Below are positions 41,624 to 49,565 of a stretch of DNA of 64,000 nucleotides, piece by piece. Made by a program: the position numbers and the translations under genes. Positions within the stretch are counted from its first letter, which is position 1; every line of letters begins with the position of its first letter. The DNA comes from Robertmurraya_A mangrovi. Lineage in GTDB: Bacteria > Bacillota > Bacilli > Bacillales > Cytobacillaceae. The stretch covers positions 372,001-436,000 of the forward strand of contig NZ_JAXOFX010000002.1 of the NCBI RefSeq assembly GCF_034427655.1, given 5' to 3'. The notes under the pieces were generated by a model. The model saw only the letters and a program-made list of their open reading frames with translations, was not told the DNA's origin and did no database searches.

Positions 41624-42244
41624 TTGGAAAACACGATCTATATTCGCATGCGCCACCGCGTACAGGTCCGACCGCACGAATCAATTTTATTAGGCGATAT
41701 TGCACAAGTTATTGCTCATGATTCCATCCATGACAGACTTAAAAACTTGGTTGTATACAAGATTAACGAACATGATCGGAACTTTGTCATTATTGACGTT
41801 ATGAAAGTTATTTCGGAAATTACTCATCTGTATAACGAAATCGATGTACAAACACTTGGGCCTGCCCAAACCATTGTTGAAGTTATTTTTAAAAAGAAGA
41901 AAGTATCTATACCTATTGTTGCTCTAATATGGTTTTTACTATTTTTCGGAGCGGCGCTAACGATTATGAACTTCCATGAAGATGTTAGTATGCAGGAGGT
42001 CCAACAGCGAATTTACACCATCATCACAGGCAAAGTCGAAAAAAAGCCGCTGTTATTTCAAATTCCTTATTCTATAGGATTAGGCTTAGGAATGGTTATT
42101 TTCTTCAATCATGTGTTTAAAAAGCGACTGAACGAAGAGCCTAGTCCATTAGAGGTAGAGATCTTTAACTATCAACAAGATTTAGATCAATACGTAATCA
42201 TGCATGAAAACAAAGAAAGTATGAAGAAAATCCATGACCGCTAA
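41624..42244 (+). CDS. spoVAA: Stage V sporulation protein AA
   Basis: 206 aa from TTG at 41624, seven bases after GGAAGTG; this gives MENTIYIRMRHRV, aligned with the start of SpoVAA, and the same length as in B. subtilis. Inner-spore-membrane component linked to dipicolinic acid handling. N-terminal cytosolic domain of about 100 residues (DVQTLGPAQTIVEV), then two membrane segments around 101-119 and 152-172. Overlaps spoVAB by 11 bases. Confidence 0.9.
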   Translation: MENTIYIRMRHRVQVRPHESILLGDIAQVIAHDSIHDRLKNLVVYKINEHDRNFVIIDVMKVISEITHLYNEIDVQTLGPAQTIVEVIFKKKKVSIPIVALIWFLLFFGAALTIMNFHEDVSMQEVQQRIYTIITGKVEKKPLLFQIPYSIGLGLGMVIFFNHVFKKRLNEEPSPLEVEIFNYQQDLDQYVIMHENKESMKKIHDR

Positions 42245-42656
42245 AATTATTTTCGTAATATTTGTAGGCTTTGCTGGAGGATTAGCTGTTGGAGCAGGAT
42301 TTGTTGCCTTTTTAGCTGTTCTTGGAATCATTCCACGTCTTACTCAACTTTCGAAAACATTAAGATATATACACTTATATGAGTGGGCAGTTGTCTTAGG
42401 TGCAGTGGTAGGTGCCATCGCGACATTAAGGGATCCAGTCTTAATGATTTCGCCTTACACACTCATTCCATTGGGATTGGCCGGAGGAATTTTCGTAGGA
42501 ATGTTAGCAGCGGCACTTACAGAAATATTAAACGTTTTTCCTTTATTGGCTAAAAGAATACACATTGAGGATAAGCTTCTAATTTTATTAATGGCTTTCG
42601 TCTTTGGGAAAATATTTGGTTCCTTATTTCAATGGATCTATTTCGTAAATGACTAA
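42234..42656 (+). CDS. spoVAB: Stage V sporulation protein AB
   Basis: 140 aa, ATG inside the end of spoVAA. Almost entirely hydrophobic, four membrane segments: IIFVIFVGFAGGLAVGAGFVAFLAVLGII at the start, WAVVLGAVVGAIATL, LGLAGGIFVGMLAAAL, and a C-terminal LLILLMAFVFGKIFGSLF. Matches SpoVAB in size and in the GG-rich first helix. Next comes spoVAEa, not spoVAC. Confidence 0.92.
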   Translation: MTAKIIFVIFVGFAGGLAVGAGFVAFLAVLGIIPRLTQLSKTLRYIHLYEWAVVLGAVVGAIATLRDPVLMISPYTLIPLGLAGGIFVGMLAAALTEILNVFPLLAKRIHIEDKLLILLMAFVFGKIFGSLFQWIYFVND

Positions 42657-42674
42657 GAAAGGAATTTTTAACAT

Positions 42675-43247
42675 ATGGCAGAACGTCGTCGTGTCATCTT
42701 AATAACAGATGGGGATGAATATGCAAGAAGAGCCGTTGAACATGTGGCAATGGATATAGGCGGAAGATGTATTTCTATGTCACATGGAAATCCAACAGTT
42801 TTAACAGGTGCAGAAATGGTTGAACTTATAAAAAAAGCTCATCATGATCCTGTTTTAGTCATGTTTGATGACAGTGGATTTGTAGGTGAAGGGGCTGGTG
42901 AGCAAGCTCTTATGTATGTGGCACGACACCCTGACATTGAAGTTTTAGGTGTATTAGCAGTTGCTTCAAAAACAAGACAAGCGGAATGGACCAAGGTTGA
43001 TATTTGTGTTGACCGATATGGGGAACTTACTCCTTATGGCGTTGATAAATATGGTGAGCCAGAGATGGATATTGGACGGATGAATGGTGATACGGTGTAT
43101 TGTTTAGACCAGCTGGATGTTCCTATTATTGTTGGAGTTGGAGATATTGGGAAAATGGCAAGAAGAGATCACTATGAAAAAGGAGCCCCCATTACAAAGA
43201 AGGCAATAGAGATTATTTTAGAGAGGAGCGGTTTTTATGAGCACTGA
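42675..43247 (+). CDS. spoVAEA: Stage V sporulation protein AEa
   Basis: 190 aa, ATG behind AAGAAAGGAATT. Soluble SpoVA operon protein: RRRVILITDGDEYARRAVEHVAMDIGGRCISMSHGNPT, DDSGFVGEGAGEQALMYVARHPDIEVLGVLAVASKT, and VGVGDIGKMARRDH. This is the AEa half only; the membrane AEb protein is not encoded here. Role not known in detail. Located 18 bp after spoVAB and overlapping spoVAF by 11 bases. Confidence 0.92.
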   Translation: MAERRRVILITDGDEYARRAVEHVAMDIGGRCISMSHGNPTVLTGAEMVELIKKAHHDPVLVMFDDSGFVGEGAGEQALMYVARHPDIEVLGVLAVASKTRQAEWTKVDICVDRYGELTPYGVDKYGEPEMDIGRMNGDTVYCLDQLDVPIIVGVGDIGKMARRDHYEKGAPITKKAIEIILERSGFYEH

Positions 43248-44718
43248 TGTGAAAAATCAAAAGCCAATACCAAAATCCTTAGATGCAATTGAAAGCTTTA
43301 TGAAGGAGCGTATTGGATTAGAGGTTTCGTTCGATTTAGGAGTTAGAAAACTAAAGATTTTAAGAAAAGACGTACACGTATATTTTGTTGGAGGTCTATG
43401 TGATACGGGCTTTATTATTGAAAACTTAGAAGAACTCGTGAATATTAATGACAATGAGAAATTTTCTTCTAATTTATTTTCAATTCTAGAAAATCGGCTA
43501 GTGCATCAATCGGTTGCACAAGTTAAAACTTTAGATGAATTCGTAGACCAATTGTTAGCTGGTCTTATTGTTATTTTTGTCGAAGGAGAAACATTAGGGT
43601 TAGCGGTTGACGTACGTAGTTATCCGGGAAGATCCCCTGAAGAGCCGGACACAGAAAAGGTTATTAGAGGTTCAAGGGATGGATTCGTAGAAAATATTAT
43701 TGTCAATACGGCATTAACTAGAAGAAGAATTAAGGATGAACGACTCCGCTTTGAATCAATTAAAGTTGGAGAAAGGTCTAAAACGGATGTAGTAGTAGCT
43801 TATTTAAAAGATGTTGCTAATCCAGACTTGATTGATGTAATCAGAAAGAAAATAAAGGACATTGAAGTTGATGGTCTAACCATGGCGGATAAAGCAATTG
43901 AAGAATTTATAGCTAACCAAGGGTATAATCCGTATCCACTAGTAAGGTATACGGAGCGAGCTGACGTTGCTGCTACCCATATTCTTGAAGGCCATGTATT
44001 AATTTATGTAGATACATCTCCAAGTGTCATTATTACACCTACTACTTATTTTCATCATTTGCAGCATGCAGAAGAATATAGGCAATCAGCATTTATCGGA
44101 ACTTTCATCCGTTGGACACGTTTTCTTGGGGTGTTAGCATCGTTATTTCTGTTACCACTATGGTTTTTATTTGTATTAGAACCGAGTTTATTGCCTGAAC
44201 AATTAGCTTTTATTGGTCCAAACGAAAAAACAAAGGTTCCTACTGTCCTACAAATCCTGTTGGCAGACATTGGGATTTTATTTTTAAGATTAGCAGCTAT
44301 TCATACTCCAACCCCATTAGCTACATCAATGGGATTGATTGCAGCGGTATTAATCGGACAGATTGCTATTGATGTAGGATTGTTTGTTCCGGAAGTAATT
44401 TTATACGTAGCGGTTGCGGCAATTGGAACATTTACAACACCGAGTTATGAATTAGGAATAGCGAATAAAGTTTCAAAGTTCTTTTTACTGATTTTAGTTG
44501 CGATCTTTAAGACTCCAGGCTTCGTTATAGGAATAACCGTATATATTTTATTCCTAGCGAGTCTGCGTTCTTTAAGCAGCCCTTATATGTGGCCGTTATT
44601 ACCCTTTAGCCCTAAAGCGTTCTTACAAATCTTATTTAGGCGTTCCGTACCTGGGTCTAAAATACGCCCAAGTATTGTAAAACCTTTGAATCGTAAAAGA
44701 CAGCCAGCGGGGTCTTGA
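43237..44718 (+). CDS. spoVAF: Stage V sporulation protein AF (GerA family)
   Basis: 493 aa, ATG overlapping spoVAEa, behind GAGAGGAGCGG. GerAA-like protein of the inner spore membrane: large N-terminal hydrophilic domain with IFVEGETLGLAVDVRSYPGRSPEEPDTEKVIRGSRDGFVENIIVNTALTRRRI, the hallmark of GerA/SpoVAF, then five or so membrane helices from about residue 285. SpoVAF modulates germinant-receptor and DPA-channel function. Last gene of the shortened operon. Confidence 0.95.
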   Translation: MSTDVKNQKPIPKSLDAIESFMKERIGLEVSFDLGVRKLKILRKDVHVYFVGGLCDTGFIIENLEELVNINDNEKFSSNLFSILENRLVHQSVAQVKTLDEFVDQLLAGLIVIFVEGETLGLAVDVRSYPGRSPEEPDTEKVIRGSRDGFVENIIVNTALTRRRIKDERLRFESIKVGERSKTDVVVAYLKDVANPDLIDVIRKKIKDIEVDGLTMADKAIEEFIANQGYNPYPLVRYTERADVAATHILEGHVLIYVDTSPSVIITPTTYFHHLQHAEEYRQSAFIGTFIRWTRFLGVLASLFLLPLWFLFVLEPSLLPEQLAFIGPNEKTKVPTVLQILLADIGILFLRLAAIHTPTPLATSMGLIAAVLIGQIAIDVGLFVPEVILYVAVAAIGTFTTPSYELGIANKVSKFFLLILVAIFKTPGFVIGITVYILFLASLRSLSSPYMWPLLPFSPKAFLQILFRRSVPGSKIRPSIVKPLNRKRQPAGS

Positions 44719-44836
44719 CTATTGGATAAAATTGAAAAAAGTATACAAATTAAGCTTTAAAAATAGACAAACATAAATTGCGGTTTCCTTCATGATATGG
44801 TAAAGTAATTTTAATTAAATACAGGATTAAAGTAAA

Positions 44837-44880
44837 AACAAAATAGACAGTTTCTTCTGGGACACTGTCTATTTTGTTTA
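44837..44880 (+). terminator. spoVA terminator
   Basis: Perfect 15-bp stem (44837-44851 with 44864-44878) around AATAGACAGT, T-rich right arm. Confidence 0.88.
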
Positions 44881-44904
44881 TCATAGGGAATGAGGGAAAA
44901 AGAC

Positions 44905-46224
44905 ATGTTTTTACACGGTACATCTCGCATTAATAAAAACGGTCATTTAGAAATCGGCGGAGTAGATACGGTTGAAATCGTTGAACAATTTGGTACTCCT
45001 GTATATGTATATGATATAGCTTTAATTAGAGAAAGAGCTAGAGGTTTCAAAGAAACTTTTGATAGATTAGGGATAAACGCACAGGTTGCATACGCGAGTA
45101 AAGCATTCTCTACGGTGGCCATGGTCCAATTAGTTGATCAAGAAGGTCTATCTCTTGACGTTGTTTCAGGTGGAGAATTATATACAGCGTTAGCAGCTGA
45201 TTTCCCAGTGGAAAGAATCCATTTTCATGGTAATAATAAAAGTCTAGAAGAACTAGAAATGGCAATTGAACACCAGATTGGTTGTATTGTTGTCGATAAC
45301 TTCTATGAATTGGAGCTTTTAACTTCAGTATGTGAAATGAAACAAGCTAAAGCGAAGATCCTACTACGAGTTACGCCTGGTATTGAGGCTCATACCCATG
45401 ATTATATTTTAACAGGTCAAGAGGATTCTAAATTTGGTTTTGACCTTCAAAATGGACAGGCAGCTTCAGCAGTAAAAATGGCTCTTGAGTCTAATCACCT
45501 TGATTTATTAGGTCTTCACTGCCATATTGGATCTCAAATTTTCGACACGACAGGCTTTATTTTAGCAGCAAGAAAAATCTTCACGAAGTTAAATGAATGG
45601 AAAAATGAATTCGGATTCGAGTCAACAGTGCTAAATTTAGGTGGAGGGTTTGGAATTCGCTATACAAAAGAAGACGATCCAATTGCTCCGTCTCAATATG
45701 TAGAAGAGATTATTAAAGAAGTAAAAGCACAAGCAAACGCATTTTCAATGACTGTTCCTGAAATTTGGATTGAACCTGGCCGTTCATTAGTTGGTGATGC
45801 AGGGACGACTTTATATAAAATTGGATCTAGAAAAGATGTTCCAAATGTAAGAAAGTATTTAGCTGTCGACGGTGGAATGAGCGATAATATTCGTCCAGCC
45901 CTGTATGAAGCAAAATACGAAGCAATTTTGGCGAATAGACCTTTAGATGAGGTAGAAGAAACGGTTTCGATTGCGGGGAAATGTTGTGAGTCGGGGGACA
46001 TGCTGATTTGGGATCTTCCTTTACCGAAAGCTGAAAACAACGATATTCTTGCAGTTTTTTGTACAGGTGCTTACGGTTATTCAATGGCTAATAACTATAA
46101 TCGTATTCCAAGGCCGCCAGTGGTATTTGTGGAAAATGGTTTAGCTCATTTAGTTGTACGCCGTGAAACATTTGAAGACATTGTTCGTTTCGACTTATCT
46201 TTATCTCAAAAAGTGAACAATTAA
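44905..46224 (+). CDS. lysA: Diaminopimelate decarboxylase
   Basis: 439 aa from ATG at 44905 (MFLHGTSRINKNGHLEIGGVD, as in B. subtilis), seven bases after GAGGGA; an ATG at 44890 precedes that site. PLP enzyme converting meso-diaminopimelate to lysine. Fold III decarboxylase motifs: YASKAFST with PLP Lys66, HCHIGSQIFD, LNLGGGFGIRY, EPGRSLVGDAG, the active-site Cys in GKCCESGDML, and GAYGYSMANNYN. The preceding 170 bp show no lysine riboswitch. Confidence 0.97.
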   Translation: MFLHGTSRINKNGHLEIGGVDTVEIVEQFGTPVYVYDIALIRERARGFKETFDRLGINAQVAYASKAFSTVAMVQLVDQEGLSLDVVSGGELYTALAADFPVERIHFHGNNKSLEELEMAIEHQIGCIVVDNFYELELLTSVCEMKQAKAKILLRVTPGIEAHTHDYILTGQEDSKFGFDLQNGQAASAVKMALESNHLDLLGLHCHIGSQIFDTTGFILAARKIFTKLNEWKNEFGFESTVLNLGGGFGIRYTKEDDPIAPSQYVEEIIKEVKAQANAFSMTVPEIWIEPGRSLVGDAGTTLYKIGSRKDVPNVRKYLAVDGGMSDNIRPALYEAKYEAILANRPLDEVEETVSIAGKCCESGDMLIWDLPLPKAENNDILAVFCTGAYGYSMANNYNRIPRPPVVFVENGLAHLVVRRETFEDIVRFDLSLSQKVNN

Positions 46225-46247
46225 GCTGCCTAACTAGGCAGCTTTCT
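46223..46247 (+). terminator. lysA terminator
   Basis: Perfect AAGCTGCC / GGCAGCTT stem overlapping the stop codon, short T tail. Confidence 0.72.
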
Positions 46248-46316
46248 ATATGATAATGTGAGTAGTGGTTGAACCTGTTCTAGCCGAGTTAAATGTTACA
46301 ATGGAGGCATATAGTT

Positions 46317-46412
46317 GTGAAGAAAAATAATTGGTTATTATTCATATTTATCTTGTTAATCTCGATTATTTGGGGTGTTTACTACTGGATGTTTGTTGCA
46401 CCAGGTACTTAA
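46317..46412 (+). CDS. Small membrane protein, 31 aa
   Basis: GTG start with GGAGG nine bases upstream, 31 codons, TAA. The product is a single hydrophobic helix with a basic N-terminus: KKNNW, then LLFIFILLISIIWGVYYWMF, ending VAPGT. Orientation by positive-inside rule: N-terminus in the cytosol. No family recognised. It replaces the larger genes found downstream of lysA in B. subtilis. The good ribosome-binding site and membrane topology support a real gene. Confidence 0.6.
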   Translation: MKKNNWLLFIFILLISIIWGVYYWMFVAPGT

Positions 46413-46555
46413 TCATCTTGAAGTATAGGAAGTAATCCTGTATGATGGTATCGTGTTACATAATAAAGAACACTCGCATATAATAGAAAAAGTTTATAAA
46501 TATCACAATATGGAAAAAATAGTATGAAAACGTGATATTAATAATGAGGGATACT

Positions 46556-46915
46556 ATGTTAATTCGCTATAAGAAAACGTTAGAAAAGATAGCTATGGGT
46601 TTATTGTCTTTCATGCCTAACGAAAAAGATTTAAAAAAGTTACAGCAAACGATGAAGCAATATGAATCTGAGGACGATTGGCAGCTTTTCCTATGGAAAG
46701 AGGAAGATATTATTGGTTTGATAGGTGTTCATTTCTTTGATGAGTCTATAATAGAAATTCAACATGTATCTGTTAATCCATCTCATCGGCAACAAGGAAT
46801 TGGTAAGGCAATGGTTAAAGCCTTGCAGGAACTTTATCAAGACAAAGAGCTAAGACCTAACGTAGATACAGCGGCATTTATTGAAAAATGTGATGTAAAA
46901 AAAGATATTATTTAA
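46556..46915 (+). CDS. ribT: RibT-like GNAT acetyltransferase
   Basis: 119 aa from the ATG at 46556 (MLIRYKKTLEKIAMGLLSFMPNEKDLK), behind GAGGGA. GCN5-related N-acetyltransferase whose acetyl-CoA loop is VSVNPSHRQQGIGKAMV. The N-terminal 30 residues match RibT, the last gene of the riboflavin operon in B. subtilis. Here no ribDEAH genes and no FMN riboswitch accompany it, so riboflavin linkage is only historical. Substrate unknown. Confidence 0.88.
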   Translation: MLIRYKKTLEKIAMGLLSFMPNEKDLKKLQQTMKQYESEDDWQLFLWKEEDIIGLIGVHFFDESIIEIQHVSVNPSHRQQGIGKAMVKALQELYQDKELRPNVDTAAFIEKCDVKKDII

Positions 46916-46941
46916 GCAGAGAATATATTTATTCCCTGCTT
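46914..46941. terminator. Bidirectional terminator between ribT and ypuF
   Basis: AAGCAG-GAATA / TATTC-CTGCTT stem with bulged bases, A/T-rich flanks; overlaps both gene ends. Confidence 0.72.
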
Positions 46942-47456
46942 TTATTTTGCTTATTTTTCAGGGACTGCATACGTTCTTGAATGACATCACTTCTGTCACG
47001 TGTTGAATGTCTATGAATAAGTTCCTCGTTTGTAAGATCGCTTTCTGTACCCCACGTAAATCCTTTCATACGACATGTCCGAATACATGCCTCGATTAGT
47101 TGGGCATCACCTATTGGTAAATTCATACTATCATATGGTTTTTGCGCTTCCATTAGTTTAAGTCTCTCCTGAATTAGTATAAAGAAACCTTCCTTGTCTA
47201 ACCCAAAAGAGTGTATTTTTTGTTCTTGTTTTTTAAAGATCTCAGTCGCTTTAATTAAAGTCCTTACAGCACCACTAAAATTATTACGTCTATGGTGATA
47301 AGTTGAAACCGCAAGTAAAATAAACCCTACAAGAATAGACTCTTTATTCCCACGATCTACTTTCTTCCAATATTCTTCAAGGATTTCATGACACTCAAAG
47401 TAATCCCTATCTCCATGAAAATGAACTAAATAATCAATATATTCTTGAGCATACAT
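46929..47456 (-). CDS. ypuF: DUF309 family protein (YpuF)
   Basis: 175 aa from ATG at 47456, eight bases after GGGAG; a GTG at 47465 precedes it. DUF309 signature HFHGDRDYFECHEILEEYWK near the N-terminus (about 14-34), then ILVGFILLAVSTYHHRRNNFSGAVRTLIKATEIF, an all-helical fold. The His/Asp/Glu-rich signature suggests a metal or active site, but activity is unknown. Convergent with ribT; synteny matches ypuF. Confidence 0.9.
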   Translation of the reverse strand: MYAQEYIDYLVHFHGDRDYFECHEILEEYWKKVDRGNKESILVGFILLAVSTYHHRRNNFSGAVRTLIKATEIFKKQEQKIHSFGLDKEGFFILIQERLKLMEAQKPYDSMNLPIGDAQLIEACIRTCRMKGFTWGTESDLTNEELIHRHSTRDRSDVIQERMQSLKNKQNKSRE

Positions 47457-47544
47457 GTCATTCACTCCCTGGTTTACTAAATTTTTTATCTGCCCTTAAG
47501 TGTAGCATATTTTTCTGTATTATATTCAATCTGTAAAAAACAAT

Positions 47545-47576
47545 CTAAAAAATGAAAGGAGCTGATGATCAGCTCC
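47545..47576 (-). terminator. Terminator of the yjcZ-like gene
   Basis: GGAGCTGA / TCAGCTCC stem with a three-base loop (47558-47576); on the minus strand a T-rich tail follows. Confidence 0.75.
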
Positions 47577-47614
47577 TCGTTAATCTATTTAAACAATCTT
47601 AGAGAATTGGTTGA

Positions 47615-47710
47615 TTAAAACCAGGCAGTACCTATAATCACAAGTAAAATAAATAATACAACGATTAAGGCAAAACCTGCCCCAAAGTTAACACCAGCTA
47701 CATCTGACAT
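47615..47710 (-). CDS. yjcZ: YjcZ-family sporulation micropeptide
   Basis: 31 aa, ATG behind CAGGAGGTCATATAAT on the minus strand. Typical of the YjcZ family: short Gly-rich N-terminus (SDVAGVNFGAGFA) followed by one hydrophobic helix LIVVLFILLVIIGTAWF. Members are spore-associated small membrane proteins made late in the mother cell. It is a monocistronic gene with its own terminator and a long structured upstream region (47741-47809). Precise role unknown. Confidence 0.88.
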   Translation of the reverse strand: MSDVAGVNFGAGFALIVVLFILLVIIGTAWF

Positions 47711-47740
47711 ATTATATGACCTCCTGTTTTTAATTAAGTT

Positions 47741-47809
47741 TAAGCTGTTTTGTTGCTCCATTAAGCAATTCATACTTATTGGAGCTCTTCTTTTCTCTTC
47801 AACAGCTTA
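47741..47809 (-). other. Nested hairpin in the upstream region of the yjcZ-like gene
   Basis: Outer arms TAAGCTGTT (47741-47749) and AACAGCTTA (47801-47809) enclose GCTCCA (47755-47760) / TGGAGC (47780-47785). On the minus strand it would sit in the 5' leader about 30-100 bases before the ATG. The rest of the interval up to scpA is A/T-rich with nothing else recognisable. Confidence 0.5.
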
Positions 47810-48038
47810 GCTACAATTACATCCTATGTAGGCTGGGCAAAAATGTCTGGGCTATTGTACTATTTTCATAAATAATCTATTCTTGGAAAATATGGAAAAA
47901 CGAAAATTCAATAAACAAAAACTAAACCTTGGATAAAGAACATGAATACTCTATACTATTATTAGTTGTTTTAGGGTAAAAATAATATCTTAAAAAAAGC
48001 ATGTAGAAATAATTTTATTAGAAACTTTGGTGGAATGT

Positions 48039-48782
48039 ATGCAGTATAATGTTAAGATTGATGCGTTTGAAGGACCTCTTGATTTGCTACTTCATCTCAT
48101 TAATCGTCTTGAAATAGATATATATGATATTCCAGTATCACAAATTACGGAGCAGTACTTGCTTTATATACACACAATGAAGGAATTACAGCTGGACGTA
48201 GCCAGCGAGTATTTAGTAATGGCTGCAACTTTATTAGCCATTAAAAGTAAAATGCTTCTTCCTAAGCATGAGGAAGAACTTGAGGAAGATTTCGAATTTG
48301 AGGTTGAAGATGATCCTCGAGAAGATTTAGTGGAAAAGCTAATTGAGTATAAAAAATATAAAGAGGCTGCATCTGATTTAAAATTGTTAGAAGAAGAAAG
48401 AGGACTTATGTTTACAAAGCCTCCAACCGATTTGTCCGAATTTACTAAAGACATGAAGACCGAGCGGCTTGATTTAGATATCTCATTGTATGATATGTTA
48501 GGAGCATTTCAGAAGCTTCTTAGACGTAAAAGGTTGCAAAGACCGATGAGTACAAAGATTGCTAGAGAGGACATCTCGATTGAACAGAGGATGACAGAGA
48601 TCATTCATGAGCTTAAGAAAATAAAAGGTAGACAAAGTTTTTATGATCTTTTCCCCTATAAAGAAAAGGACCATATTGTTGTGACATTTTTAGCCATCTT
48701 AGAACTAATGAAAAGAAGAGAAATCATCGTAGAACAGGAAGATAACTTTTCCGAGATATTTGTTATGGGGAAGGATGTGTAA
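48039..48782 (+). CDS. scpA: Segregation and condensation protein A
   Basis: 247 aa from ATG at 48039 (MQYNVKIDAFEGPLDLLLHLI), with GGTGGA upstream; an in-frame TTG lies at 48027. Kleisin subunit linking SMC heads in the condensin complex for chromosome compaction. N-terminal domain NRLEIDIYDIPVSQITEQYLLYIHTM, acidic linker with DPREDLVEKLIEYKKYKEAA, and the C-terminal winged helix ending HIVVTFLAILELMKRREIIVEQEDNFSEIFV. Six bases before scpB. Confidence 0.96.
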   Translation: MQYNVKIDAFEGPLDLLLHLINRLEIDIYDIPVSQITEQYLLYIHTMKELQLDVASEYLVMAATLLAIKSKMLLPKHEEELEEDFEFEVEDDPREDLVEKLIEYKKYKEAASDLKLLEEERGLMFTKPPTDLSEFTKDMKTERLDLDISLYDMLGAFQKLLRRKRLQRPMSTKIAREDISIEQRMTEIIHELKKIKGRQSFYDLFPYKEKDHIVVTFLAILELMKRREIIVEQEDNFSEIFVMGKDV

Positions 48783-48788
48783 GACAGC

Positions 48789-49376
48789 TTGGAAATTGTA
48801 AATTGGAAAGGCATTTTAGAGAGTTTGTTATTTGCAGCGGGAGACGAAGGGCTTTCTATAAAACAAATTGTACACGTACTAGAAATTGATAATCTAATGG
48901 CCCAAGAGATTGTAGAAGGTTTAACCGATGACCTGAACTCGGATAGTAATAGAGGAATAACGGTTGTTAATCTAGCCGGAACTTATCAGTTGGCTACTAA
49001 AAAAGAGAACTCCGCTTATTTAAAAAAACTAGTTGAATCTCCTAGCACAACGACATTATCCCAGGCTGCACTAGAAACACTTGCTATCATTGCGTACAAG
49101 CAGCCCATTACTAGAGCAGAGATAGAGGAAATTAGAGGTGTTAAAACAGAACGCCCACTGCAAACTCTAGTAGGTAAAGCGTTGGTGAAGGAAGTAGGTC
49201 GTGCAGAGGGTACAGGAAGAGCGATTTTGTATGGTACAACAAAAGAGTTCCTAGACTATTTTGGACTAAGAAGTATTGAAGAACTTCCACCATTACCTGA
49301 AAGAGTGGATGAAGATCAAGTACAAGAAGAAGCAGATTTGTTTTTTGAAAAGTTTCAAGAAACAATGGATACTTGA
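48789..49376 (+). CDS. scpB: Segregation and condensation protein B
   Basis: 195 aa from TTG at 48789; the nearest ribosome-binding site (GGAAGGATG) lies within the scpA end, so translation is probably coupled. Binds ScpA as a dimer of tandem winged helices. Visible: ILESLLFAAGDEGLSIKQI, TTLSQAALETLAIIAYKQPITRAEIEEIRGV, GRAEGTGRAILYGTTKEFLDYFGL. Usual length. Confidence 0.96.
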   Translation: MEIVNWKGILESLLFAAGDEGLSIKQIVHVLEIDNLMAQEIVEGLTDDLNSDSNRGITVVNLAGTYQLATKKENSAYLKKLVESPSTTTLSQAALETLAIIAYKQPITRAEIEEIRGVKTERPLQTLVGKALVKEVGRAEGTGRAILYGTTKEFLDYFGLRSIEELPPLPERVDEDQVQEEADLFFEKFQETMDT

Positions 49377-49426
49377 GTTCATGACACAATCATTTAAAAA
49401 TATGGTAAAATAAATCTATCTTTTTT

Positions 49427-49452
49427 AGTGCTTCATACATGTATGAAGCACT
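49427..49452 (+). terminator. scpAB terminator
   Basis: Perfect 13-bp palindrome AGTGCTTCATACA and complement, followed by TTTG; preceded by T6, so possibly bidirectional in form. Confidence 0.7.
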
Positions 49453-49466
49453 TTGTCATAGGTTCT

Positions 49467-49490
49467 ATTCATATAATTTGTTATATGAAT
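49467..49490. promoter_or_regulatory. Perfect inverted repeat before the 138-aa gene
   Basis: ATTCATATAA (49467-49476) and TTATATGAAT (49481-49490) separated by TTTG; operator candidate about 75 bases upstream of the start codon. Confidence 0.45.
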
Positions 49491-49565
49491 AATCGTCACA
49501 TAAACTTATGACATAAACAGTTAACGTGTACATAGTTATATTCATAGATAGGGAAGGATGGTTGT

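Noticed and set aside
44720..44904. Lysine riboswitch (L-box) before lysA
   Set aside because: The interval is mostly the spoVA terminator and A/T-rich DNA; no L-box junction motifs seen.
46250..46556. FMN riboswitch before ribT
   Set aside because: No conserved FMN-aptamer blocks and too little space; only a small membrane ORF is present.
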